A stretch of 64,000 nt of DNA from Rhyacophila brunnea. Its lineage: Eukaryota; Arthropoda; Insecta; Trichoptera; Rhyacophilidae. A model generated the notes under the pieces. It worked only from the letters and a program-made list of their open reading frames with translations, did no database searches and had not been told where the DNA came from. Position numbers and translations under genes: made by a program. The stretch is from the NCBI GenBank assembly GCA_022495005.1, contig JAGYXB010002044.1, forward strand, positions 558,001-622,000, in the 5' to 3' direction. Of the stretch, positions 35,249 through 48,651 are shown one piece after another. Position 1 is the stretch's first letter, and the number at the start of each line of letters is the position of its first letter.

Positions 35249-35407
35249 TAATGCCGGGCCCACACTGGCAACATGTCGCGCGACAACCTCGTTAAATTTT
35301 ACGATAATTATCATAATTGCTTAAGATATTTTACGATAATTATCATACTTATCGTAAAATTTAATGAGGTTGTCGCGCGACATGTTGCCAGTGTGGACCC
35401 GGCATTA
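35249..35407. repeat. 159-bp near-perfect hairpin element
   Basis: Starting at TAATGCCGGG (35249) the first ~63 bases are repeated inverted up to CCCGGCATTA (35407) with only two or three mismatches (C/T in GGGxCCACACTGGC and G/A in CCTCxTTAAATT). The centre carries repeated TTTTACGATAATTATCAT words that allow extra pairing. If TA is the target site, the element is ATGCCGGG...CCCGGCAT flanked by TA, as for mariner-type MITEs. The transcript would form a long duplex. It codes for nothing. Confidence 0.8.
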
Positions 35408-35549
35408 GACATACTATTCCCTCCACCATCCGCCACGTCTCCACATCCCTTATGCAGGCGCATACCGTTGGGTAACAGGACGTTGGGCGTCCTTCAATCG
35501 TGTGCTTAGAGTGTCGAAAGAGCAACTTCCCAAGACATTGGTTAACATG

Positions 35550-36157
35550 CACTAGAGCAGCGATGGCGAACCTTTTTACGTACGCGTGCCAAAATTTCCC
35601 AAATAATATTTTTCAACTGTCCGACGTGTCAAGCAGTTTTTCATAGCGAAAAAATGAAAAAGCAGTTTTTACGAATTCTATTAAAAAAATTTAAAAAGTT
35701 CTTCTCTTTCAACGTAATTCTAGCCGAAGGCATATCTTTTGTACTTTGAATATTTGTATTTTTAATTGCCCGATCCTAAGTACCGACCAATACAATTTTT
35801 TTTTACATTAAATGTAATGATAATTCTCGAAGAGGATTTGCCTCATATTGTTTATACAATTCGATATGTTATTTATGCATGGATTTTGTCGTTTCCGTTT
35901 GCGCATCTATTGGAAAATACTATCTATTAAAAACCGAAGAAATACGCATGGCTATGTCGTCATTATTTTTAATATTATATATAATAATATAAGGTATTTA
36001 TATATTTATTTGTAAAACTTTTGTATATATTTTTTTAATTTTTATAATTACTTACGTATTTTTTCTCTTTAAAATGAAACATTCGCGTGCCATGCAAAAT
36101 CATCTCGCTCGCCACTAGTGGCACGCGTGCCATAGGTTCGCCATCACTGCACTAGAG
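35550..36157. mobile_element. 592-bp hAT-like MITE, GGCGAACC family, copy 2, with exact 8-bp duplication
   Basis: The element 35558-36149 has ends CAGCGATGGCGAACC and, inverted, CAGTGATGGCGAACC, with exact CACTAGAG flanks (35550-35557, 36150-36157). It is inverted relative to copies at 24486 and 54690: ACGCGTGCCAAAATTTCCCA is near its left end. A GGCACGCGTGCC palindrome sits just inside the right end. Confidence 0.9.
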
Positions 36158-36189
36158 TGTCTGTGATTTCTTTTTTGATAAAATATATT

Positions 36190-36665
36190 ATTACGGTTAA
36201 TCCTCGATGATAAATATCACAAACTCTTTGAAAGCTGAGAAATTTTCCTTCTTATGGACCAAGCCGCGATGGCCTACCGGCCCAACTGAGGGTCGGACCG
36301 ACTTATGAAGCTCTTCTCTTTCAGGTGACATATTATGGGGAGACTCCCAGATGATGAGTGATTGGCATCCCACAATTCGCCACATAAGCAAGTCGGAGAT
36401 TCTATTAGGCCAAGCTGACAGACCTGAGAAGTCAATTTTTCTGGAGTCAATCTGGTAATCTCCATGAAAAAAAACAAGCGAGTGTGTCTGCCGCTGGAAG
36501 AGGGTGTCCATCACCCTTGACATATTATAACTATAACAACTATTCGGATGCACCAGCCTACCTCCGCCCCCAGACCTTCCGAGCAAGGCGGTCGTGGCAC
36601 CACGGACCTGAATGTGCAAGTCTAACAGATGCACTGCAGCAGGGAAAGGCAACGCGTCGGTAGAA
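36190..36665 (-). other. Unidentified GC-richer segment with a 151-codon minus frame
   Basis: A minus frame (36197-36652) of 151 codons stands out by length and balanced composition, and the plus strand is also open over long parts. I do not recognise a domain: there is no signal peptide, and the sequence has scattered Trp, His and Cys without a pattern. It is probably a decayed retroelement or a captured exon rather than a gene. Immediately to the left is a hAT MITE. Confidence 0.25.
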
Positions 36666-38429
<1,764 letters not shown>

Positions 38430-39194
38430 CTTGGAATTAGGGATTCCAATCCCGGGATCCCGAATCCCGGAATCCCGGGATCCCGAGCTATTTTCGATAC
38501 CTATGAATCCCGGGATTGATAAACATAATCCCGGGATTTCGGGATTGATTTTTTATCAATTTTTATGAAAAATAAAATAAAAGCGAAAATATGACAAAAA
38601 AAATACTTTTAATAAAAAAATAACTACATTAGAAATAAACTGAGTTTGAATGAAGTTTGATTTATACCCATGTGTAGGTTGCTGATTCATTTTATTTTTT
38701 CACATAAATTATTAAAAATGGAAAGATTGAAAAAAAACAATGCTTCGCACTTTTAACAAAGTAATTCCACCATGATAGCATACGTTTTACGGCAGTTTCA
38801 TATTTGGCTGACTAATTAGATTTATGAAGCGGAAAGGCCATAAGTGCGCCATGGCCGCCATGATTATTTGCTTTACTATTTTAAATCTCGCTAATACATT
38901 CATTAAGTCTTTACTATCAGAAACAGCAATCTCCTATTAAATCCACATTATTATTTATATTACAATATTAATATGTGTATTTCCAAGATTGAACGTATAC
39001 AATATTAACAATGAATGTCTTAAATACAATAAATTATACTAGATTTATTTTTGACCGATTTTATCAATGTTATTTGTAAATATATAAATTTTATATTAAC
39101 AATGGAAAAAATGCCAATCCCGGGATTGTCAAATTGTAATCCCGAAATCCCGGGATCAGAATTTTGGCTCGGGATTGGATTCCCTACTTGGAAT
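38430..39194. mobile_element. 749-bp hAT-like MITE, TAGGGATTCCAATCCC family, copy 1, exact 8-bp duplication
   Basis: The element 38438-39186 has ends TAGGGATTCCAATCCC and, inverted, TAGGGAATCCAATCCC, with exact CTTGGAAT flanks (38430-38437, 39187-39194). Both subterminal zones are built from palindromic AATCCCGGGATT / GGGATCCCG words. The interior is AT-rich and closely similar to copy 2 at 52537-53263, so the two are recent relatives. It encodes no protein. Confidence 0.92.
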
Positions 39195-39529
39195 ATATTG
39201 TATGTTATGAGTTTATGACATATATAATACTATTGTGTGTTATCTATTTCTACATCTTTCATAGTCGTGACTGGGCAAAGATGAACACTCGATGATAATG
39301 CCCTGCTACTGCCACGTCAAATATTTATTCTGAACTCTAAAATTCCACTGTTTGTTATATACTCCGTCATATATGTTTTATTTAATGTATGTTTATTACA
39401 TCTCCCTCACTCAATCAATAACCAGCAATTAAAGTTGAGAATGTGGAGTAAATATTTAATATTATAGAAATATCTGAGATCAGAATAATGAACTAATATT
39501 ATTATTTACATTTTACTCATATTTTGTAT

Positions 39530-40817
39530 ACGAATGGGTTATGGGCGCTTGGTCAATTTATATAGCGTTATCAAATCAGAGATATATACTGAACTTTTCT
39601 CTCAATAAGTTGATTGTGCCACGAGCTGTATGGCATGTTGCAGTATCTTATTGGAACCATAAACCGCCAGATCAAAAGCATCTAAAACATGTCAGAAAAA
39701 ATCAGTAATCATGTTTCTGTAGTGTTCTCCATTGACAGTAACCTGCACTGCCATTTTCGATTTAAAAAAAGACACCGTCCAATTACCTACATATCCAGAC
39801 CATAAACACACCAAACATTTAATTTTTGTGGATGTAAAGGCATTTCAATAAATGGTCTTTCATTACTTCAAATGCGACAATTATTGTGCTTATTTTATGA
39901 AGTTATTTAACCAACAATTAGCTTCATCGCAGAAAATGGGCCTACTCAAGTAGAAAGCCGATACATTCACAACGACTGGTCCTACTTTTGCATCCCCTCC
40001 CGTTGTTGTCTATAAATGATCTGTCATTGTTCTATAGAGTGCTCATACTGATGCGTCTGTCGTGTTCACACAGGGAATGGTTTGATTTGGATAGATGAGT
40101 TACATGATAAATAATACACTAGCATTAACACACCTTCTACAAACTTAATGCATAGATGATGAATGCTGATGAATAACAGGAATCTATATTATTTATAAAT
40201 AACACTGATAGTTCATATATTTGTCTTGAGAATTTTTTATAATTCAATTTGAAATGAGAAAGGGCGAATCAATATGTCAAGCAATCTGGGATCTGATTTT
40301 GACAGCTGAACAGTGGACCACTCGTTGCTTGTGCAAAAAGATATGCTCAGGCTTTATTAATCTAAAGATGGCGCTGGTTTGTTTCAAGTTGCTCTAAATT
40401 CCAATCAGATACATTTTGACGCACCAAATGGTCATTCGGTTTAAGTTCTTGTCTTAATTGTATTTTATACGCCTTCAAATGCATATACATATTTATTTAT
40501 GAAAAATATTCCATGTAGTGCCATAAGTTCTCGAGAACGATATGTAATTATTGATTGTTCTGGATTTTCAATCGTACTTTGATTCACAACATCGATATTT
40601 TCACACGTTTTTAACGTGTTGGATTTTTAACATCACAAATAGGTACTACCACTCGACTTGAATTTTCCAGTATTAAATTACGAATTACGAGCTCTGTAGG
40701 TCAATTATTTTGACCATACATTTCATGTAATACCCAATACGTAACTCGAATAAATTCATTACTGTTGTAATAAATTTTACCATTTTTTATACGCTGTGCA
40801 ACTGTGTATCTTTCCAT
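39530..40817 (-). pseudogene. Tc1/mariner-like transposase pseudogene
   Basis: Reading down the minus strand from an ATG at 40817, the fragments appear in the order expected for an insect transposase with an N-terminal DUF4817-type helix-turn-helix. MERYTVAQRIKNGKIYY opens the frame, followed by PTELVIRNLILE, then ENPEQSIITYRSRELMALHG, YKIQLRQELKPNDHLVRQNV, FCDEANCWLNN, HPQKLNVWC-like traces, VTVNGEHYRNMITDFF and GTINLLREKF. These follow the usual linker, catalytic FxDE and TVNGxRYRxMI blocks. At least eight stops and several frameshifts break it, and the central PQQDGAxxH-like block is only partly recognisable (VYGSNKILQHA). It encodes no working enzyme. The element ends were not found. Confidence 0.75.
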
Positions 40818-41398
40818 GATATTTTGATAAACAATACTGAACACAATAATGTCAATTTTGGTGGGAATCAAGAAAGAAGTGGCTGATACGACATTTTAAA
40901 AATCTATAATACCTATTAATTTGATAACCATTTAGTATGGAGTATATGGGACAAATATTATGTAATACGCAGATGGGGTGTATACAGTATGGGGAGGTAG
41001 AGTGTGCACAACCTGCAAATATTTTTTGACAACAGCTTTCAACTATAATATACGTCGCACTAAAAAAGTTACACGCTCCCGGTCGTTTGTTTTTTATATG
41101 TTTTATTTTATTGTTGTGCTTGAAAGGAAATCAATTCTTCAATACCGTATAATAAATACATTTCTTTGAGGTGTGCGGAACACAATATACATAATATAAG
41201 GGTTTGCAATCCTGGTCAATTTTTTGATCTCCAAATTTCGGGATTTAAAACGGTTCAACCCCATTTAATCTTATATTATTTTTGTCAATATTTTATAATT
41301 CTATAAATACTACCTACTTACTTAAATAATTGAAAGTTTCTGTAAATACCAATAATTACCTAACATTTACGAAATACGATCAAATATGAATAGTTATA
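40818..41398. other. AT-rich non-coding stretch
   Basis: This may hold the 5' end of the transposase element described just before it, but I see no terminal repeat. The 63-codon plus frame at 40978-41169 is unsupported. Confidence 0.4.
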
Positions 41399-41719
41399 AT
41401 CACAGAACAGATGAATAAATAGTATTCCGATAGGCTATTCCCCAATACACTACATTTTGACGCAGGGCTTAGAATGTGTGAGTGTCCTACGAAAATGAAC
41501 CACTCATTGTAGACGTGCAATAGAGTGTGTTGCAACATGCAAATACACCAATATTCACTGAGCGTCAGTGCATAAAACGAAGCAGTTGTCAGAACGAAGG
41601 ACAAGCGTATTCTTTATACGTGTTTAAGTTTATCCCATATTCTTCCACATTCGATACGGTTACCTGTTCCTCCACACCCCTTAGGTATTTCAGTTCCCAT
41701 TATTTCTGAGCTTCCTGGT
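41399..41719 (+). repeat. ~310-bp interspersed repeat, copy C
   Basis: This is collinear with copy B at 34131-34442 (see its shared blocks), diverged by substitutions and a few indels. No coding frame is shared between copies. Confidence 0.6.
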
Positions 41720-42157
41720 TATAATACTTCGTCTCCTTCGTAATAAGTCCTCAACTGTAAATAGGATGTTTAAACGGTTCGATTCGGTTAAAGTCGGGAA
41801 CGTAAAATTAATGAGAACCGGATGAGTTTGCGCATTCAATGTTTGGGGACAGTCGAGTCCTTTGGTTTTATTACCTAAAATCATAGAGAGAACCCTGCTT
41901 CTAACCTGCTATCCGCCAAAGTAAGCAAGTTCCCATTAATTTTGTTTTCTCTGGTTTAAATCCTCAATAACGGTGAGATGGGAAGGGGAAAATTGGCTTC
42001 GATAACTGCGCTCCAGCGGCCATTTTAAGGGAATATCTCAGTAATATCTCAAGTGGTCCGAACAATAAGACAAAATGTAGTTCCGCATCTTTAAACTATC
42101 GGGTTATTAAGCTAATATCGCTAACAGTTTAATTTACAGAATTTCATTTGTTTTATC

Positions 42158-42201
42158 TAATCCCGGGATTGAACATTCTATCTGAGATTGCAATCCCTAA
42201 T
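42158..42201. repeat. Tiny remnant resembling the TAGGGATTCC hAT family
   Basis: The words TAATCCCGGGATTGA and GAGATTGCAATCCCTA lie 15 bp apart and resemble the ends of the 38438 and 52537 elements. It may be an internally deleted copy, but the match is short. Confidence 0.25.
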
Positions 42202-42698
42202 ACCTACATGTTTGTTGGAATGGAGCGTTGCCAATTTTGAGTAATCACAATATTTTAGGACGAATATAATATAATATCACAATATATTTAACTATGCTCG
42301 TAAATAGAAACAAAAGTCAGTGCCTCCAAAATTTGTATTACAGAGGAAACTGTATTTATTTACTTGAGTGAATAAATTGAAATTGCACGACTATTAAGGA
42401 AAAAAAATATATGTAAGTATGTAATGTACGATAAAAGTAAGTAAGTACCCATGAAAATATCATTTCGAATTTATTTATAAAAATGTCACATGTTAGGTAT
42501 TTATTCACCACAATATAAAACATAGCGTGTGTTTTGCTTGTATGGTAAGTTTTAACAATAACGAAAATCTACCTGATTTAAACGAATGATTTCATGTAAT
42601 ATAATAATTAATTATTGTTAATGCTTAGAAATATAATATGAGAACGGGATGGCTGACGAAATTTTCAAGTTACATCTGCGATGATGGAATGAGATTTT

Positions 42699-43133
42699 TT
42701 ACAACGTTTTTCTTAGCTCGTATTCTTATTTGTCCAGTGGTTCTTTGTCCGGTACAAATCTTGCAATCGCTTTTTAACTAACTTCCTGACTAGCTAGACA
42801 TTTGAAACTTTTAGAATATATCAGAACACGATGCTAATGCATTTTTTAATACTTTTAGCCATCTTTAAGTTGAATTGAATTCATTTTCAGTTCATTCTGT
42901 TTTGTATGAAAAGTTATTTCGACACCATTACTGGTTGCTAGGGGTCTGGGGTCCTAGCAACTAAATTATTAATATATACATGCGTTACTATGGAAATCAA
43001 TATGATATGTCAAAATGACATTTCAGTCAAGTACAATTTTTTTTGATCGTTTAAGCTAGTCAAGTCAAGTTTATATGATTCAACAGAAAATTTAAAAACT
43101 GTGTATATAAAAAGTTATTTTTATCTTGTAATT
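42699..43133 (+). repeat. ~430-bp interspersed repeat, copy 2
   Basis: Collinear with 46751-47204 and inverted to 28494-28912. It starts at TACAACGTTTTTC and ends TATCTTGTAATTATT. GTTGCTAGGGGTCTGGGGTCC-type wording (quoted in part) and TTTCGACACCATTA are shared with copy 1. Confidence 0.65.
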
Positions 43134-43595
43134 ATTGATATTAAAGTCGTGCAAAATAAATAAACGCGATCGTGTGGAGTGAGGGGAAAGTAATTAGCTT
43201 TAGATGCCTACATACTTGATAATGCTCACCGTGTGAATTTTATAAATTTTAACCAAGTAAACGTTGAAACTCTTAAAAAAGTAAAATACGTATCTAGAGT
43301 TTTTGTCAAATTCGCTAATAAACACTTTAATATTCCCAAAATTGTACAAATTACCGGTACGGGAAAGTATTGATTTAAGTAAGAATTTTTTGTTAGGTTA
43401 GCAATGATTTTCTGCCATTTGTAAATCGGCCTGACGTTTTCGGTAAAATTTCTCTCGTACAAGTTTTTTTTATACAAATTAACATACACATTTATCACTA
43501 GTTTCATGACAATGTAAAGGCAAATATAACGTACCTACTACTACTATTTAAACGAAACTCTAAATTATAACAATAACTTGTCGTATTATTATATA
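43134..43595. other. AT-rich non-coding stretch
   Basis: No gene seen. The 93-codon minus frame at 43226-43507 is Lys/Asn/Leu-rich with no motif and is best read as chance. Confidence 0.4.
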
Positions 43596-44375
43596 TAATA
43601 TATCAGTGGCGAAGACTCCATACTAGGCGATTATTTAAAGCCTACCTTCTTAAGAAAAATATTTTTTAATTGCATATTGACATATTTATATACTTAATCA
43701 CTTCATTATTTTATTTTACATAAAAATAATTTATTTTGCCAACGAGAGATGTCGTATATGTAGGTATGTAATTACAGTATTACACAGTTTACAAAACAAC
43801 TACAAAGGTATCAAAAAATATACCACAGCGCGCCGTAAATAAATAATAAACGTAATAAATATCTGATTATTGTGAAATAATTCTGATTTTTTTTCGTATG
43901 GACTTTACGTCTCGTAACCTCAGCAAGTCTGCTGATTTGTACGAAATAAGGTAAGCTCCTATCGCAGAGCCTAAAACATTCGCGCATAATAATGTTCTCA
44001 CGACTGCGCACTTTGTCCAAAATCATTAATAATAAGATAATTAAAAAAATAATTTCAACGGCGTTTAATCGAATATTAATAAATAAGGAAGTAAAGATTG
44101 TTTTTATAAATAAAAATAAATGTTATCTAACGATTTTTGATGGGTATACATGATTTGAAAAATACGTAATTTAAAGACATCGCTCATTTTTTGTCGTCAA
44201 TGAATTTTTGAAGTTTCATTGAATTAGTGTGTCGTTGTCATTTACTAGTGTGTACCTATTCATTAGTAGTAAATATCGTTCTATTCTCGTAAGTATACCT
44301 GACAAGTGTGCTCTTTTTATCAGATCTCCACAGCCTTCCTCTTTCTAAAAGTCATCCTTCGCCACTGATATATAT
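43596..44375. mobile_element. 764-bp hAT-like MITE, CAGTGGCGAAG group
   Basis: The element 43604-44367 has ends CAGTGGCGAAGACTCC and, inverted, CAGTGGCGAAGGATGAC. Flanks TAATATAT and ATATATAT lie in a TA microsatellite, so the duplication is uninformative. The right half (ATCTAACGATTTTTGATG, then CTCGTAAGTATACCTGACAA) is shared with 47700-47957. The left end shares CGAAGACTCCATAC and TTTAAAGCC with the DNA on either side of THAP copy 3. Confidence 0.8.
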
Positions 44376-44609
44376 ATATATATACCCTATATCTGATATC
44401 AATAATGCACAACCTATTTTACAGAAATAAAGTAAATAATAATAATTATTTTATTATACTAGACTAGACATACACTTTATTATTTTGAATTTGAGAATTA
44501 CATAATATCTGAATCTGATACTCCAATCTCTCTCCACTCTGCATTGGGTGCATGGAACTTAGTACCTACTGCACTGCCTTATATTATTCACTTAGGTATA
44601 AATAAATGA

Positions 44610-44851
44610 CACCCACGGTGGCCGCGCGGCTTAAGCGATGGACTATCACGTAGTGGGTCTCAGGTTCGAATCCTGGGTCTAGCAAGTACCTACACATATT
44701 GTTTTTTTGTGTGCGAGTCAGGGTATGGACCTAATAGGTTGAGCAAGTGGCTGACATTCATTTCTCGTAAAAAACAAAATCTGTTAATACAAACATCTAC
44801 CCTGCAGAGGCCCATATGATCCTATTAGGATCGGGCATGGTCGAAAAAAAA
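44610..44851 (+). mobile_element. tRNA-derived SINE
   Basis: A tRNA-like head includes box A-like GGCTTAAGCGATGG and box B GGTTCGAATCC. A ~150-bp body follows, containing CCCATATGATCCTATTAGG and GGTCGAAAAAAAA at the 3' end. AAATGA occurs on both sides as a possible short target duplication. A truncated minus-strand copy of the same family, with the same body and 3' end (GACCATGTCCGATCCTAATA), is at 57533-57715. Confidence 0.75.
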
Positions 44852-45336
44852 TGATATACCTACTAAGTAGGTACTTAATTACTTATATATTATATTCCAT
44901 AACATTAGCAGAACACATATTTCACTTATTTAAATGTACACAGGACGTGTCAAAAATGCTTGTATTTTTTTTTGAAATAATGTCAAAAATAGAATAAATT
45001 TACAAAACTTAAGATTATTTCACTAAATTAATTACTGAGTTTCTTTGACGAGTGACAGAAGTTGACATTCTTATCAATTTAATAAGTTCTTTAATGAAAC
45101 ATTCAGCGATTAATTATGCCTAATTAACGAATTTGAATAAATACTAGGAATGTTCGAATTTTAAACAGCCCATAAAAAATAAGTTAATTAAATGTTGCTA
45201 AGCTATCAAATAAAACATCCAGACATTTTTTTAATGTTTTTAGATACCGTGATGAAATAAATACAAAGACAAAAAAGTATATCCGCGTGGACACTTTGTA
45301 ATGAATTTATTGCAGAATTCACAGAAAATTGACACT

Positions 45337-45724
45337 GAGCCGGCTTTCACATCAAAACTCGCCTCGTCTGCCGCACAGCTATAAATCAAACCTTCTATGA
45401 ACATCGTTCCGGTGTTGCATATTAAGCATATTACGACTACGCACATCTACCTAACGACAGTTGCGCCTAACCTCTCGAAACGTAGGTATATACATTTGGA
45501 TGCAGCGACCGGCGAGCCGGTATAGGAATGACAAATTCGTGGTTGTATATATGCGTTCTGGCGTCTTCTCGCAGCCCGAAACGCATTCGATGATCTAAAA
45601 AGTTACATTCGACCAATCTGCGGAACTGCATTTGGCAACGTGTTTTTTGTGAATAACGATGACTTCAAATCGACGTATTCGACATGTTGGAGACGAGATG
45701 AGTTTTGATGTGCGAGCCGGCTTA
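45337..45724. repeat. 388-bp element with ~35-bp inverted ends (GAGCCGGCT)
   Basis: The left end GAGCCGGCTTTCACATCAAA, then ACTCGCCTCGTCT, is matched by the inverted right end AAGCCGGCTCGCACATCAAA, then ACTCATCTCGTCT. The interior is CpG-rich compared with its surroundings, and that richness continues to about 45900. No duplication was called. Confidence 0.55.
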
Positions 45725-46750
45725 GAGCTAGCGTAGACGTATGTAGATTATGTGTCCATCGCTCGCATCACAGCGACGGGCATCTAGCCGCAGAGGTCGA
45801 TCGTATCTATAAACAGCGAACGCAACGTGCGCGTTCATCCCATAAAACAGTATGAGAAATGAAGTCCTTGGCGTGTTGCTTCCATCGGTCGCTGCCAAGG
45901 GTTACGTCTGCGCTATTTATAGAATATATCCACCAGTATAAGTTGTCTGCTGAGTGAGGGCGCCACATGCGAACATTTGACATATACCTACTTCAATACT
46001 ATGTATACTGTGACGAGTTTAGTTCTAAATTCGAACACCTGGCGATTTATGATGGTATATTGTGGGGAGCCTAATTATTGCATTAATCCAGTAAATATTC
46101 TTTAGAATGGTTTGTCTCCTAATGACCCTTATGTACGAGTATTTTACAACTCGCTGTACATTGATATTATAGTTAACTAAAAATAATATATACCTAGTGA
46201 TGTAGACAGGTATATAATAATTATATTAATTTATACGCTTAAAAATTAATGTTTAAGTTTGGCAACTTTTTTGTTCGTTTTATTTGTCATCCAAATTTAG
46301 AACACCGGGAAAACACACTTCCGTTTTTCTTTCAAAGCATAAAGAGACAATGTGCCCATTGTGTTATTTTTGTCTCTTTCGTGGCTTCTTCGCGTAATGG
46401 ACTGAAAAAGGATAGAAGTCATAGAAATGCTACTACAAAGGAAACTACGTAAAAATTGTATGTAAGAAAAGATTTCCATCTTTATATTCGCAACGGAAAG
46501 ATAACATTAATATGTATCTACATTTTTAATTGTTGTGGGATTATATTACGTATAGCTAGAGAAGCTAGACGAATGATCACGCATGACGTAGCTTTACACT
46601 GCTAATTTACTCGTATGGCGGCAGGGTGTACGACAGTGACGATGTTATTTGACGTAAATGATGCAACTGATTCGTCGGAAAATTTAAAAGGGTGCCTTTA
46701 AATATGTAGTTCTAATAAGTCATAAAAATATTAAGTTGCTTGTATGATTT
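45725..46750. other. Non-coding stretch, CpG-richer up to 45910
   Basis: No supported gene. 45725-45910 contains ACGCAACGTGCGCGTTCATCC-like CpG-rich words (quoted in part) and could be part of another element. The rest is AT-rich. Confidence 0.4.
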
Positions 46751-47204
46751 TTACAACGTTTTTATTAAGTCGTATTCTTATTTGTCCGGTGGTTGTTTGT
46801 CCGGTACAAATCTTGCAATCAATTTTTAACTAATTTCCCAACTAGCCAGACATTTGAAACTTTTAGAATATATCAGAACACGATGCCAATGCATTTTTTT
46901 GCACTTTTAGCCATTTTTAAGTAGAATTAAATTCATTTTTAGTTAATTCTGTTTTGTATGAAAAGTTATTTCGGAAGAAATCCGTAATCCAATCCACTAT
47001 TATTGGTTGCTAGGCCCTTACAATTAAATTATTAATATATACGTGCGTTACTATGGAAATCAATATGAGTGTCAAAATGACATTTCAGTATTATTTCTAT
47101 CAAATACATTATTTTGATCGTTTAAGCTAGTTAAGTCAAGTTTATATGATTCGACAGAAAATTTAAAAACGTTGTATATAAAAAGTTCTTTCTATCTTGT
47201 AATT
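46751..47204 (+). repeat. ~430-bp interspersed repeat, copy 3
   Basis: Collinear with 42699-43133. It contains a short insertion (AGAAATCCGTAATCCAATCC) where the others read CGACACCATTA, and an extra TTATTTCTATC-like segment further on. Confidence 0.65.
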
Positions 47205-47537
47205 ATTACAAAATAAAAATAATAAACTATTCGAATGAATGAATTTATTTGGAGAATTAAATTCGATTTTAATCTGTTTAGCGTTGGGTCTCTATTATCA
47301 CCAATAAACGCCTCACTAACAATTATTATCATGTTAACTGAATCATAAATATGGAGCTCCACTGAGTTGAGGATATATTATTATATTATCAGACTTTTTA
47401 GAATAATTGTTAATTCGCCCAACCCATTGGATCTCCATAGTTTCAAATACACTTTGATAAAAACAATCAATGCTGTTTGACCAGCCGCAGGTTTGAAGCG
47501 TCAACCCACGGCTTCATATTAATACAAAGACGGCCGC

Positions 47538-47957
47538 CAGTGACGTCCCAAGACAAAATGCCGACCCTAGGCAGTGCCAAAATGCAACCATATTTTTTAT
47601 ACAGTACTTTTTATCATCCTTTCATGACTCAAATATCTAAGAAATGTGTTGTATGGATACATTACTAACAAGATATAGATATACCACTAAAATTCCTTTT
47701 ATCTAATGATTTTTGATGTGTATAAATGTTTTGAAAAAACACGTACTTAATATAAACTGATCGCTTAATTTTATGTCGTCAGTGAGTTTTGGAAGTTTCA
47801 TTAAATTAGTGTGTCATTGTCATTAGTGTGTATATCATTCATTAGTAGTATTATTTTCTTATTTCTCGTAAGTATACCTGACAAGTGTGTTCTTTTTTAT
47901 CAGATACTACGATACTACCACAGCCTACCTCTTTCCAAAAGTCACCCTTCGCCACTG
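47538..47957. mobile_element. 420-bp hAT-like element with CAGTGACG/CAGTGGCG ends
   Basis: It begins CAGTGACGTCCCAAGACAAA and ends TTCGCCACTG. The left ~160 bp match 30819-31003 (inverted), and the right ~260 bp match the right half of the 43604-44367 element. The two halves therefore come from two related families or from one family whose full form contains both. No matching 8-bp flanks were found. Confidence 0.5.
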
Positions 47958-48651
47958 CGTACCAGCGTTCATTACAATAAACAACTTCTTTTGTAGTTAT
48001 GAATGCCATGCTTGTTCCGGGGATTTTGACGATGGTTTTCAGATTTTTTATGTTTTATGCTTAAATAGAACGTGGCGCGAAAATGTTATATAACAATATA
48101 ACGAGTAATATATACAACGAGCATATTCAGTCGCTCTCATCTTCCTCGTAATAACCAAGTTCGACTGTATTATATTTTAACCAATCTCATTCCCAAAGGA
48201 AATAACTATGTAGGCAAGTTTACTATTTCCGTACATATATAATATATGTAGTAATCTATTCCAATTGAATTAACTGTGAGATTTTTCGTCTCTCAGCGAT
48301 CCGATGGTTGTGTCATTGAATCTTTTATCTCGTGTGGTTAGTGGCAGTAAGCCGTGGGAACCGAAACCAGTTTCAGATGACAGGATGCTCTTTTGAGCCA
48401 ATTGATTCAGATTGCTTTGATTCGAATATTAAAGTGAATCGGTAACATGAGATTGGGTGATTGGTACAACACGTAGCGCCTAATCGCTCTGGTGCCGTAC
48501 TTTGACCTTCCTGCTGTGGATTGATTCAGGAAAGCTGATGTGGAAGATTTTATATTATAATATTAATTAGCATCGCAGATTTGTGTACAAGTTAAAATAA
48601 AATATAGTACATGTACTGTTGTATGTGCCCAATGAAAATTATGAATCTGAT

